Part shown: one piece after another, positions 6,321-12,529 of the stretch
Numbering within the stretch: position 1 is the stretch's first letter
Layout: every line of letters starts with the position of its first letter
DNA from: an uncultured Eubacteriales bacterium
Lineage (GTDB): Bacteria; Bacillota; Clostridia; Oscillospirales; Ruminococcaceae
Assembly: GCA_959605275.1 (NCBI GenBank)
Contig: CAUHFD010000063.1
Coordinates: 1-12,529, forward strand
Direction: 5' to 3'
Length of the DNA: 12,529 nt
Notes under the pieces: generated by a model
The model's input: only the letters and a program-made list of their open reading frames with translations
What the model was told of the DNA's origin: nothing
Databases searched by the model: none
Position numbers and translations under genes: made by a program

Positions 6321-7715
6321 ATGAAAAGATTAGAAATCGCGGCTCTGTTTGCCGATGCAGACAGATATGCACAACAACAGGTAACGGTATGCGGATGGGT
6401 AAAAACGATACGGGATTCAAAAGCGCTCGGATTTATCGAATGTAACGATGGAAGTTGTTTTAAAAATCTTCAAATCGTTTTTGAATCGGATCAACTTCCA
6501 AATTACAAAGAAGTGGTCAAATACAATGTCGGTTCTGCTATTACAGTCACAGGGACAGTGGTATTAACACCGCAAGCCAAGCAACCGTTGGAAATTCACG
6601 CACAGCAGATTGACTTGGATGGAGCCTCGACATCCGATTATCCGCTGCAAAAGAAACGGCACTCTTTGGAATTTTTGCGTTCCATTGCTCATTTACGTCC
6701 TCGCACAAATACGTTCAGCGCTGCTTTTCGTGTGCGGTCAGCGGCGGCTTATGCAATTCATAAATTCTTTCACGAAAACGGATTCGTGTATGCGCATACG
6801 CCGATCATCACTGCCAGCGACTGTGAGGGCGCGGGAGAAATGTTCCGGGTAACAACCTTAGATCCTGCCAATCCTCCTCGAACCGAAAACGGTGAAGTTG
6901 ACTACACACAAGATTTTTTTGGAAAATCTGCCAGTCTTACCGTATCCGGTCAATTAGAGGGCGAGTGCATGGCAATGGCTTTCGGCAAAATCTATACCTT
7001 CGGTCCGACTTTTCGCGCCGAAAATTCCAACACAGCCAGACACGCTGCCGAATTTTGGATGATCGAACCGGAAATTGCCTTCGCCGATTTACAGGATGAC
7101 ATGGAGCTTGCCATGCGGATGATCAAGTATGTCATTGCTTATGTATTGGAAACCTGTCCAGACGACATGCAGTTCTTTAACAATTTCTATGATAAAGAAT
7201 TGATTGCACGTTTAACCGCACTGGTCAATGCAGACTTCGGAAAAATTACTTACACAGAAGCAATCGAGATTTTAGAGAAGCATCAGGAATCGTTTAGCTA
7301 TCCGGTATCTTGGGGGTGCGATCTGCAAACCGAGCATGAACGCTTTCTCACCGAGCAGATCTTTAAAAAGCCGTTGTTTGTAATCGACTATCCGAAAGAA
7401 ATCAAGGCATTTTATATGCGCCTAAACGATGACAACAAAACCGTTGCGGCAATGGATCTTTTGGTTCCCGGTGTAGGCGAGATCATCGGCGGCAGTCAGC
7501 GTGAAGAACGGCTGGACGTCCTCACAGCTCGTATGCAGGAGTTAGGCTTAAAAGAGGAAGATTATTCCTGGTATCTGGATTTACGCCGTTACGGCGGCAC
7601 CAAACATGCAGGCTATGGTTTAGGCTTCGAACGGCTTATCATGTATATCACCGGTATCTCCAATATTCGAGACGCCATTCCGTTCCCTCGCACGACCGGT
7701 TCTGCGGAATATTAA
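6321..7715 (+). CDS. asnS: Asparagine--tRNA ligase
   Basis: Class IIb aminoacyl-tRNA synthetase that charges tRNA-Asn with asparagine in the cytoplasm. The 464-aa length is typical. Residues about 1-105 form the OB-fold anticodon-binding domain ('VTVCGWVKTIRDSKALGFIE', 21-40). The catalytic core shows motif 2 'FGPTFRAENSNTARHAAEF' (227-245) with the ATP-binding arginine Arg232, and motif 3 'GYGLGFERLIMYITG' (431-445) with Arg438. 'GGSQREERLD' (390-399) is also family-typical. GGAGG (6308-6312) lies 8 nt before the ATG at 6321; an out-of-frame ATG at 6317 is not used. It follows the lipoprotein by 52 nt without a terminator, so it is likely in the rlmB unit, and a strong hairpin follows it. 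No T-box leader is visible. The absence of the bacterial AspRS insertion domain and the length argue against AspRS. Confidence 0.97.
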   Translation: MKRLEIAALFADADRYAQQQVTVCGWVKTIRDSKALGFIECNDGSCFKNLQIVFESDQLPNYKEVVKYNVGSAITVTGTVVLTPQAKQPLEIHAQQIDLDGASTSDYPLQKKRHSLEFLRSIAHLRPRTNTFSAAFRVRSAAAYAIHKFFHENGFVYAHTPIITASDCEGAGEMFRVTTLDPANPPRTENGEVDYTQDFFGKSASLTVSGQLEGECMAMAFGKIYTFGPTFRAENSNTARHAAEFWMIEPEIAFADLQDDMELAMRMIKYVIAYVLETCPDDMQFFNNFYDKELIARLTALVNADFGKITYTEAIEILEKHQESFSYPVSWGCDLQTEHERFLTEQIFKKPLFVIDYPKEIKAFYMRLNDDNKTVAAMDLLVPGVGEIIGGSQREERLDVLTARMQELGLKEEDYSWYLDLRRYGGTKHAGYGLGFERLIMYITGISNIRDAIPFPRTTGSAEY

Positions 7716-7732
7716 TATCATACAGGCAAAGA

Positions 7733-7770
7733 TAAACCCGTTCGCTGAAATATATCGGCGAACGGGTTTA
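7733..7770. terminator. Bidirectional terminator between convergent units
   Basis: TAAACCCGTTCGC (7733-7745) pairs perfectly with GCGAACGGGTTTA (7758-7770), a 13-bp stem that can extend inward by a T-G and a G-C pair. It lies 17 nt from the asnS stop and 16 nt from the end of the minus-strand gene at 7787. The stem's own A/T ends give short T-runs on each strand (GGGTTTA; GGGTTTATCTTT on the minus strand). Confidence 0.8.
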
Positions 7771-7786
7771 CTGCATCATGGTACGA

Positions 7787-8053
7787 TTATTCTTTCTCTT
7801 TATTATCTAAATATTTTAAATGTTCCGCGATATCCTTCTGAATCGCACGAATGACAACAGATATCAGGAAACACACAATGGCAGTTCCAAAAGATGCAAC
7901 CATAATAATGGAATGAAATGGATCGTTGATGAAATTATTGGTCAGCAGTTCATCTCCGCCCTTGAAATAACTAATGACAGATACTGCCAAAAAGACCACT
8001 GATAAAATCCCGCACACTATTTTGATTTTGTTGGTCCGATCCAATGAATACAT
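7787..8053 (-). CDS. Small two-helix membrane protein, unknown function
   Basis: An 88-aa protein not recognised as any named family. Two hydrophobic segments (about 11-30 'KIVCGILSVVFLAVSVISYF' and 47-69 'HSIIMVASFGTAIVCFLISVV') are joined by a short polar loop, and a charged tail (70-88, rich in Lys, Glu and Asp) follows. It would sit in the cytoplasmic membrane with both ends on the same side, probably inside. The ATG at 8053 has AGAGAGGA about 10 nt upstream, overlapping the tail of mutS2, whose stop is only 19 nt away, so it is most likely translated from the same mRNA as mutS2. The shared operon does not by itself show a repair role. A terminator hairpin (7733-7770) follows it. Confidence 0.75.
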   Translation of the reverse strand: MYSLDRTNKIKIVCGILSVVFLAVSVISYFKGGDELLTNNFINDPFHSIIMVASFGTAIVCFLISVVIRAIQKDIAEHLKYLDNKEKE

Positions 8054-8072
8054 TGAAATTCATCCTCTCTGA

Positions 8073-10472
8073 TTATTTCAATTCCGCTATGGTGACACCC
8101 GATTCCCCTTCGCCAAACACACCCAAACGAAAGGATTTAATGCTTTTGTGCTTCTTTAAATGCGCCTGTACCGCGGCACGCAATACGCCTGTACCCTTAC
8201 CGTGAATAATAGAGATCACGTTGACATTGTTCATCACCGCATTGTCGATAAACATATCCAGATCCATCAGTGCCTCGTCAACGGTATAGCCCCGCAAGTC
8301 AATTTCGGTCTTTGCCTCCCGTTCGACTTTATTCTTCACGGTGCGCATCGCTTTTCCGACGGTCTGCTTATTGACACCGGCATTATGATCAAGCAAACGC
8401 AGATTCTTTTCTTCTACCCAGATTTTCATATACCCCGACTGGATTTGATAACGTCCTTTTTTGTCGGCATCGCTGATGACCTTTCCTTTGCTTCCTACGT
8501 CAATCAACTGCACCGAATCCCCTATTTTCAACTTTCTCGGCAACACATAAGCGCCGTCAGAATGATCCTGGACCGGATTTGCCGCATCCTCCAGCTTTTG
8601 CAATTTTCCTTTCAACTGTGATTTTGCCGCACCCACCAGCTTGGAAAAATCCTCTTTATCTTTATTTTTCTTGATTTCTTCCAATTCATCCATTAAGGTC
8701 ATCGCACGCACTTGAATATCGCTCAGCATTTTTCGCGCCTGCATCCGCGCCAGTTCGGTTTCCCGCTCTTTGCTGGAATTCAGGCTGTTTTTCAGCTTCT
8801 TGATTTCCTCTTTATATTGCTCGATTTCCCGATTTTTCTCAGACAGCGCCGTTTTTTCCTGTTCCAATCCCTGTCTGGATGCTTCTAACTTATCAATGAC
8901 ATCTTCAAAGCGTTTGCTGTCAGTGGCAATCAAACTTTTTGCATGTTCAATAATTTTTTCATCCAATCCCAGTCGACTGCTGATCGCAAAAGCATTGGAA
9001 CGCCCCGGAACGCCAACCAACAACCGATAGGTCGGCTGTAAGGTGGCAACGTCAAATTCACAGCAAGCATTTTCCACCTTTTCGGTCTCCAACGCATAAA
9101 TTTTCAGCTCGGCATAATGGGTAGATGCGGCAACCCGGCATCCTCTGCCACGCAAATTTTCCAAAACAGATATTGCCAGCGCAGCCCCCTCTACCGGATC
9201 AGTACCCGACCCTAATTCATCCAAAAGAACCAGTGAACGAAAGTTTGCCCGTTTTAAAATAGACACAATATTGGTCATATGCGCCGAAAAAGTGGACAGG
9301 CTTTGCTCGATACTCTGCTCATCACCGATATCTACCAAAACCTCTTCAAAAACAGATACCACACTATTGTCTCCTACCGGTATCAATAAGCCCGACATCG
9401 TCATCAAAGTCAACAGTCCAAGCGTTTTTAAGGTGACCGTTTTTCCTCCGGTATTCGGTCCGGTTACAACTAATGTCGTAAAGCGCTCCCCTAAATCAAT
9501 ATCAACCGGTACAACCTTGTTCTTATCGATCAACGGATGCCTTGCTTTATTCAAGCGGATCACGCCGCTGTCGGTAACCTCCGGTTTGTTGGCATTCATT
9601 CGTGCCGCCAGGTTAGCTTTGCAAAAATACAAATTCAGGATAATTGCCAGCTGATAGGAAGAAATAATGCTGTCTCCGAAAGTGGCGCATTCGGCAGACA
9701 ATGCCTGTAAAATGCGCTGGATTTCCTCCTGTTCTCTGCCCTCCAGCACCCGAATTTCATTGTTAGCCTCCACCACAGAGGACGGCTCTATAAAGAGCGT
9801 AGACCCGCTTGATGAGGTATCATGTACCAAGCCGCCGATTTCACCGCGATGCTCTGCCTTGACCGGCACGACAAATCTGCCGTCACGCATCGTAATGATC
9901 TGCTCCTGCAGATACTTTTGATATTGTTGGGAACGGATAATTTTTTCCAGTTGTTCTCTAACGCGCAACTGCGCATTTTTTATCTTTCTGCGGATTGCCG
10001 CCAATTCCGGACTGGCGTTATCGTCTATTTCATCCTCAGACAGAATAGCGGAAGATATCTGCTGTTCCAGATATTTATTGGGAGCCAGTTCGGAAAACAT
10101 CGGATTTAAGCCTTCCGGCATCGTTTTATTCTGCCCTACCCATTCATCTAAAAGCCGAATTTGCCGCAAAACTTCAGCGATACGAAGCAGTTCGCCCGGC
10201 GTCAACATGCTTCCGGCTTTGGCGCGTCTGACGGTGCCGACCGGATTTTTTAAATGATAGAAAGTAGGCGTTCCATAGCTGACAACCAGTGTATAAAAAT
10301 CAGAAGTCTTCTGAATTTCCTCCCGCACTGTCATCAAGTCTGCAAAAGGCTGCAGTTGCAATGCTGCGTTTCGTGCGTCCTCGCAGCAGGTCATATCAGC
10401 CAGCAAATTTCGTATTTTATCGAACTCGAGCGATTTGATAGTCCGCTCGGAGATAGTTAATAATTCATTCAT
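8073..10472 (-). CDS. mutS2: DNA mismatch-repair-like ATPase and endonuclease MutS2
   Basis: MutS-family ATPase without the mismatch-recognition domain. In Gram-positive bacteria it acts on branched DNA and on collided ribosomes. The 799-aa length is normal. Domains: lever/clamp region (about 1-320); ATPase with Walker A 'GPNTGGKT' (338-345), signature 'STFSAHMTN' (393-401), Walker B 'LVLLDELGSGTD' (414-425) and H-loop 'STHYAEL' (450-456); a long coiled coil (about 505-632); a KOW-like strand-rich part (646-690); and a C-terminal Smr domain (724-799) with 'DLRGYT' (725-730) and 'HGKGTG' (757-762). All key residues are present, so it should be active. The start at 10472 has only a weak ribosome binding site, while a strong AGGAGGGAG lies 40 nt upstream (10520-10512), which is unusual. 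It follows recO by 51 nt with no terminator and precedes a small membrane-protein gene. Confidence 0.97.
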   Translation of the reverse strand: MNELLTISERTIKSLEFDKIRNLLADMTCCEDARNAALQLQPFADLMTVREEIQKTSDFYTLVVSYGTPTFYHLKNPVGTVRRAKAGSMLTPGELLRIAEVLRQIRLLDEWVGQNKTMPEGLNPMFSELAPNKYLEQQISSAILSEDEIDDNASPELAAIRRKIKNAQLRVREQLEKIIRSQQYQKYLQEQIITMRDGRFVVPVKAEHRGEIGGLVHDTSSSGSTLFIEPSSVVEANNEIRVLEGREQEEIQRILQALSAECATFGDSIISSYQLAIILNLYFCKANLAARMNANKPEVTDSGVIRLNKARHPLIDKNKVVPVDIDLGERFTTLVVTGPNTGGKTVTLKTLGLLTLMTMSGLLIPVGDNSVVSVFEEVLVDIGDEQSIEQSLSTFSAHMTNIVSILKRANFRSLVLLDELGSGTDPVEGAALAISVLENLRGRGCRVAASTHYAELKIYALETEKVENACCEFDVATLQPTYRLLVGVPGRSNAFAISSRLGLDEKIIEHAKSLIATDSKRFEDVIDKLEASRQGLEQEKTALSEKNREIEQYKEEIKKLKNSLNSSKERETELARMQARKMLSDIQVRAMTLMDELEEIKKNKDKEDFSKLVGAAKSQLKGKLQKLEDAANPVQDHSDGAYVLPRKLKIGDSVQLIDVGSKGKVISDADKKGRYQIQSGYMKIWVEEKNLRLLDHNAGVNKQTVGKAMRTVKNKVEREAKTEIDLRGYTVDEALMDLDMFIDNAVMNNVNVISIIHGKGTGVLRAAVQAHLKKHKSIKSFRLGVFGEGESGVTIAELK

Positions 10473-10511
10473 AGTAATATTTATTTCTCTGTTAAAAAGA
10501 GACGATTCAAA

Positions 10512-10520
10512 CTCCCTCCT
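10512..10520 (-). promoter_or_regulatory. Strong Shine-Dalgarno far upstream of the mutS2 ATG
   Basis: AGGAGGGAG read on the minus strand (10520-10512), 39 nt before the mutS2 ATG at 10472. The nearest start codon after it is a TTG at 10510, opening nine codons that end at 10481. A small hairpin TCTCT/AGAGA (10502-10498 with 10490-10486) lies between it and the ATG. Confidence 0.5.
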
Positions 10521-10523
10521 GCC

Positions 10524-11288
10524 CTAAGGCATTGCTTTCAGTGATTTATAAAACTCCAGCGAATTCAGTGTTCTTTCTAAATATAATTTAACATAATACT
10601 CCGAAATTTGATCCAAATACAAAAGCGTCTGTTTGGAAACCTTAAAGTTGAACAAGCGTTCCATTTCAGAAAACAAGATGTGCCGCATGGCAGCCAACAC
10701 CGCAGGTGTCAGCTGAAACCGATCCTCCTGATCGGATAATTCGGTTTGCTGCATACAGTTTTGACATAATAATATTCCCTTCAAAGGGAAAAAGGTCATA
10801 CTTTCCGCTTCATATTGACCGCATCCGTCACATGCCACTAAATTGGGAGCAAATCCGCTTTCTGCCATGGCACGCAGTTCATATACCGGTTTCATAAAAT
10901 CCACCGGGCGCTTGTCATTTGCCAACAGATAAAAAGTATTGCACAACAAGCGCAAAAACACCTCCGCATTCTCTGCGGTAGGTGTTAAATAATAAGTCAA
11001 CTCACCAAAATAGCTTGCCAATGAAATTTTCTCAATATCGTTTCGTAAGCCGTAAAAATTATCCAGCTTATCAGCACTATTTACTATGTACCCGCTTTTG
11101 CCCGCAAAAAGGCAAAAGTCGGAATAACAAAAATCCTCAGTAGAATTCAAAAGAGGGCTTTTCAGTCTTTTTACGCCACGCGCTTTGGCTTCAATCAGTC
11201 CATAGTTCTCGGACAGCAGGAACAGCATCTTGTCCTCCTCGGACAGAAAGTTGTGCTTTAAAACAATCGCTTTGGTTTTGATCGTCAT
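10524..11288 (-). CDS. recO: DNA repair protein RecO
   Basis: Recombination mediator that helps load RecA onto SSB-coated single-stranded DNA in the RecFOR pathway. The 254-aa length is normal. The N-terminal OB-fold starts 'MTIKTKAIVLKHNFLSEEDKM' like the family (KAIVL...EEDK), with basic 'GVKRLKS' (38-44). A helical middle follows, with a zinc finger whose cysteines are Cys153, Cys156 ('CDGC') and Cys175, Cys178 ('CQNC'), then a C-terminal helical bundle ending 'LERTLNSLEFYKSL'. The ATG at 11288 has GGGAGG about 11 nt upstream. That ribosome binding site and the first 98 nt of recO lie within the yqzL-like frame. The order era - yqzL-like - recO is the one known from Bacillus. It is followed by mutS2 in the same frame, 51 nt on. 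Confidence 0.96.
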   Translation of the reverse strand: MTIKTKAIVLKHNFLSEEDKMLFLLSENYGLIEAKARGVKRLKSPLLNSTEDFCYSDFCLFAGKSGYIVNSADKLDNFYGLRNDIEKISLASYFGELTYYLTPTAENAEVFLRLLCNTFYLLANDKRPVDFMKPVYELRAMAESGFAPNLVACDGCGQYEAESMTFFPLKGILLCQNCMQQTELSDQEDRFQLTPAVLAAMRHILFSEMERLFNFKVSKQTLLYLDQISEYYVKLYLERTLNSLEFYKSLKAMP

Positions 11289-11391
11289 ATTGCGCAGCCC
11301 TCCCGTTCGACATCTTGCATTGACTGTATATTAAATAGTCCGAAATTTTTCCGGAATGCGCAAATCGTTCCCATGCAGTTCTCTGATCCAT
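11191..11391 (-). CDS. YqzL-like small protein overlapping recO
   Basis: A 66-aa reading frame between era and recO. Its start resembles the YqzL family, which in Bacillus sits at exactly this place: 'TAWERFAHSGKISDYLIYSQC' (residues about 5-25) shows the W-x2-F-x2-[ST]-G-x-I-x2-YL-x-Y pattern. YqzL proteins are about 45-50 aa; here the frame continues as Arg/Gln/Asp-rich sequence through the recO start and ends at 11191, overlapping recO by 98 nt. The tail may not be a selected protein sequence. The ATG at 11391 has AGGGG 10 nt upstream; an in-frame TTG at 11400 is too close to that site. Function of the family is unknown to me. An alternative is a shorter gene with a frameshift or a mis-called base. 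Confidence 0.55.
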   Translation of the reverse strand: MDQRTAWERFAHSGKISDYLIYSQCKMSNGRAAQYDDQNQSDCFKAQLSVRGGQDAVPAVRELWTD

Positions 11392-11486
11392 CACTCTCAA
11401 TCCCCTTTCGGCTGTATTGATAGTATATGGGACATCAGAATGAAATATTAGTGGAAACTATTAGGCAGACTGGGAAAAAATCCAAG

Positions 11487-12377
11487 TTAAGACAAACCAA
11501 ATGATTTAATAATATTTTCCTTATTACGCCAATCTTCACGCACCTTTACCCACAGCTGAAGATTGACTTTGATGTCAAAAAAACGTTCGATATCTTCTCT
11601 TGCCTGACTGCCTATTGTCTTAAGCATACTGCCGTTTTTTCCGATCAGCATTCCCTTATGACTGCTTTTCTCGCAGAAAATAGTAGCTTCGATATCCAAA
11701 ATATCGCCTTTTTTACGTTCTTTCATACTTTCGATGGATACCGCAATCCCATGCGGAATTTCCTGCCGGAATAACAGCAGAATTTTTTCACGAATCATTT
11801 CGCTGACCAAAACTCTTTCCGGCTGATCGGTCAAAGTGTCGTCAGCAAAAAAATGGATTCCCGGCTCTGCTAAATTGGAAAGTTCCTCTATCACCAAGTC
11901 AACGCCATCGGCAGTCAAAGCCGACACCGGAATCACAGCCGTAAACGGATACAACCCCGAAAACTCCTGAATTCGCGCCATAATTTGCTGCTTCTCCAAC
12001 ATGGTATCAATCTTATTTATCACAAGAACCACCGGTATCGAAAGCTTCTGAAAGTTTTCGATCAATTCCATTTCTTCGGCTCGTATTTTCCCTTTCGGCT
12101 CCACCACAAATAATATGATGTCAACATCAGCTACCGAATCCTTCACCGCTTTGACCATGTGTGCACTCAACTTGTTTTTGGCACGATGCAAACCGGGAGT
12201 ATCGGTAAATACCAACTGTGTTTCATTTTGGGTCAAAACACCCATGATTTTTGTTCGTGTAGTCTGCGGTTTATTTGACACAATCGCAATCTTCTGACCC
12301 AGCATCTCATTCAGCAAGGAAGACTTGCCTACATTCGGGCAACCGACAATTGCTACAAAAGCGGAACGTGTTTCCAT
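11487..12377 (-). CDS. era: GTPase Era (16S rRNA / 30S assembly)
   Basis: Ras-like GTPase with a KH domain that binds the 3' end of 16S rRNA and assists 30S maturation at the ribosome and membrane. The 296-aa length is normal. G motifs: G1 'GCPNVGKS' (12-19), G2 'KPQTTRTK' (36-43), G3 'DTPG' (59-62), G4 'NKID' (121-124), G5 'SAL' (152-154). The C-terminal KH domain contains 'GMLIGKNGSMLKTIG' (242-256) with the GKxG loop at 246-249. The effector region 'KPQTTRTKIMGV' is typical of Era and distinguishes it from Der. The ATG at 12377 has only a weak ribosome binding site (AGGT), and a 24-codon frame ends 7 nt before it. It begins the minus-strand run that continues through yqzL-like, recO and mutS2. 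Confidence 0.98.
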   Translation of the reverse strand: METRSAFVAIVGCPNVGKSSLLNEMLGQKIAIVSNKPQTTRTKIMGVLTQNETQLVFTDTPGLHRAKNKLSAHMVKAVKDSVADVDIILFVVEPKGKIRAEEMELIENFQKLSIPVVLVINKIDTMLEKQQIMARIQEFSGLYPFTAVIPVSALTADGVDLVIEELSNLAEPGIHFFADDTLTDQPERVLVSEMIREKILLLFRQEIPHGIAVSIESMKERKKGDILDIEATIFCEKSSHKGMLIGKNGSMLKTIGSQAREDIERFFDIKVNLQLWVKVREDWRNKENIIKSFGLS

Positions 12378-12384
12378 TCGGTAG

Positions 12385-12459
12385 TTACCTATACCTTTCC
12401 AAAATCATAAAGAAATTCTTCTGTGCCTTCACATTTTTCTTGGTTTGTTCAACAGACAT
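12385..12459 (-). CDS. Possible 24-codon ORF just upstream of era
   Basis: An ATG at 12459 opens 24 codons (begins MSVEQTKKNV, Lys-rich, ends ILERYR) and stops at 12385, 7 nt before the era start. There is no clear ribosome binding site before it and an in-frame TAA lies two codons upstream. It could be a leader ORF, the remnant of a gene broken by the repeat at 12469, or chance. Confidence 0.2.
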   Translation of the reverse strand: MSVEQTKKNVKAQKNFFMILERYR

Positions 12460-12468
12460 TATTTATAA

Positions 12469-12529
12469 TTCAGGCTGTCGAAAAACTATAAATTTTAAAA
12501 TTTGTCACGCAGGCGGACATGTGCCGCCG
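12469..12529. repeat. Second copy of the structured repeat, cut by the window edge
   Basis: TTCAGGCTGTCGAAAAACTA (12469-12488) matches TTCAGACTGTCGAAAAACAA at 704-723 at 18 of 20 positions. GGACATGTGC recurs 40 nt further on (12515-12524), against 46 nt in the first copy (756-765). Both copies have the same orientation. GGCGG (12512-12516) can pair with CCGCC (12524-12528). The rest lies outside the window. Confidence 0.6.

Noticed and set aside
8160..10460. Plus-strand ORFs opposite mutS2 (for example 9271-9654)
   Set aside because: They are shadows of the mutS2 coding frame, with no ribosome binding sites or recognisable protein features.

Overview
The window looks like a chromosomal segment of a Gram-positive clostridial Firmicute, probably an Oscillospiraceae/Ruminococcaceae-type anaerobe. 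The basis is an RecD2-type helicase, the DNA-repair and GTPase run era - yqzL-like - recO - mutS2, an electron-transfer subunit of class 1B dihydroorotate dehydrogenase (PyrK), strong GGAGG ribosome binding sites, and palindrome-rich intergenic repeats. Genus-level placement is inference. No phage genes, transposase, CRISPR array, tRNA or rRNA were seen.

Layout from left to right. Positions 1-528 (minus) hold the N-terminal 176 codons of recD2, cut by the window edge. Positions 529-940 are non-coding and carry two near-identical hairpins that flank a structured repeat of about 185 bp with imperfect terminal inverted repeats. Positions 941-1309 (minus) encode a small membrane-anchored protein of unknown function. 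A divergent promoter region (1366-1440) separates it from pyrK (1500-2267, plus), which has its own promoter and terminator. A second plus-strand unit starts at an extended -10 promoter near 2407. It reads rlmB, a 14-codon leader ORF, a 760-aa membrane protein related to P1B-type ATPases but lacking their catalytic motifs, a coiled-coil lipoprotein, and asnS. A 13-bp hairpin (7733-7770) lies between asnS and the convergent minus-strand unit and probably terminates both.

The minus-strand unit, read from right to left, is era, a yqzL-like small gene overlapping recO, recO, mutS2 and a two-helix membrane protein (12377 down to 7787). It groups ribosome assembly (Era) with recombination and repair functions (RecO, MutS2). 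The right end (12469-12529) contains the start of a second copy of the repeat seen at 704-890, in the same orientation.

Most genes are ordinary housekeeping genes. The least ordinary parts are the P-type-ATPase-like protein without a recognisable DKTGT, TGE, TGDN or GDGxND motif, its paired lipoprotein, the short leader ORF that overlaps its start as ATGA, and the dispersed hairpin-rich repeat with twin flanking hairpins.
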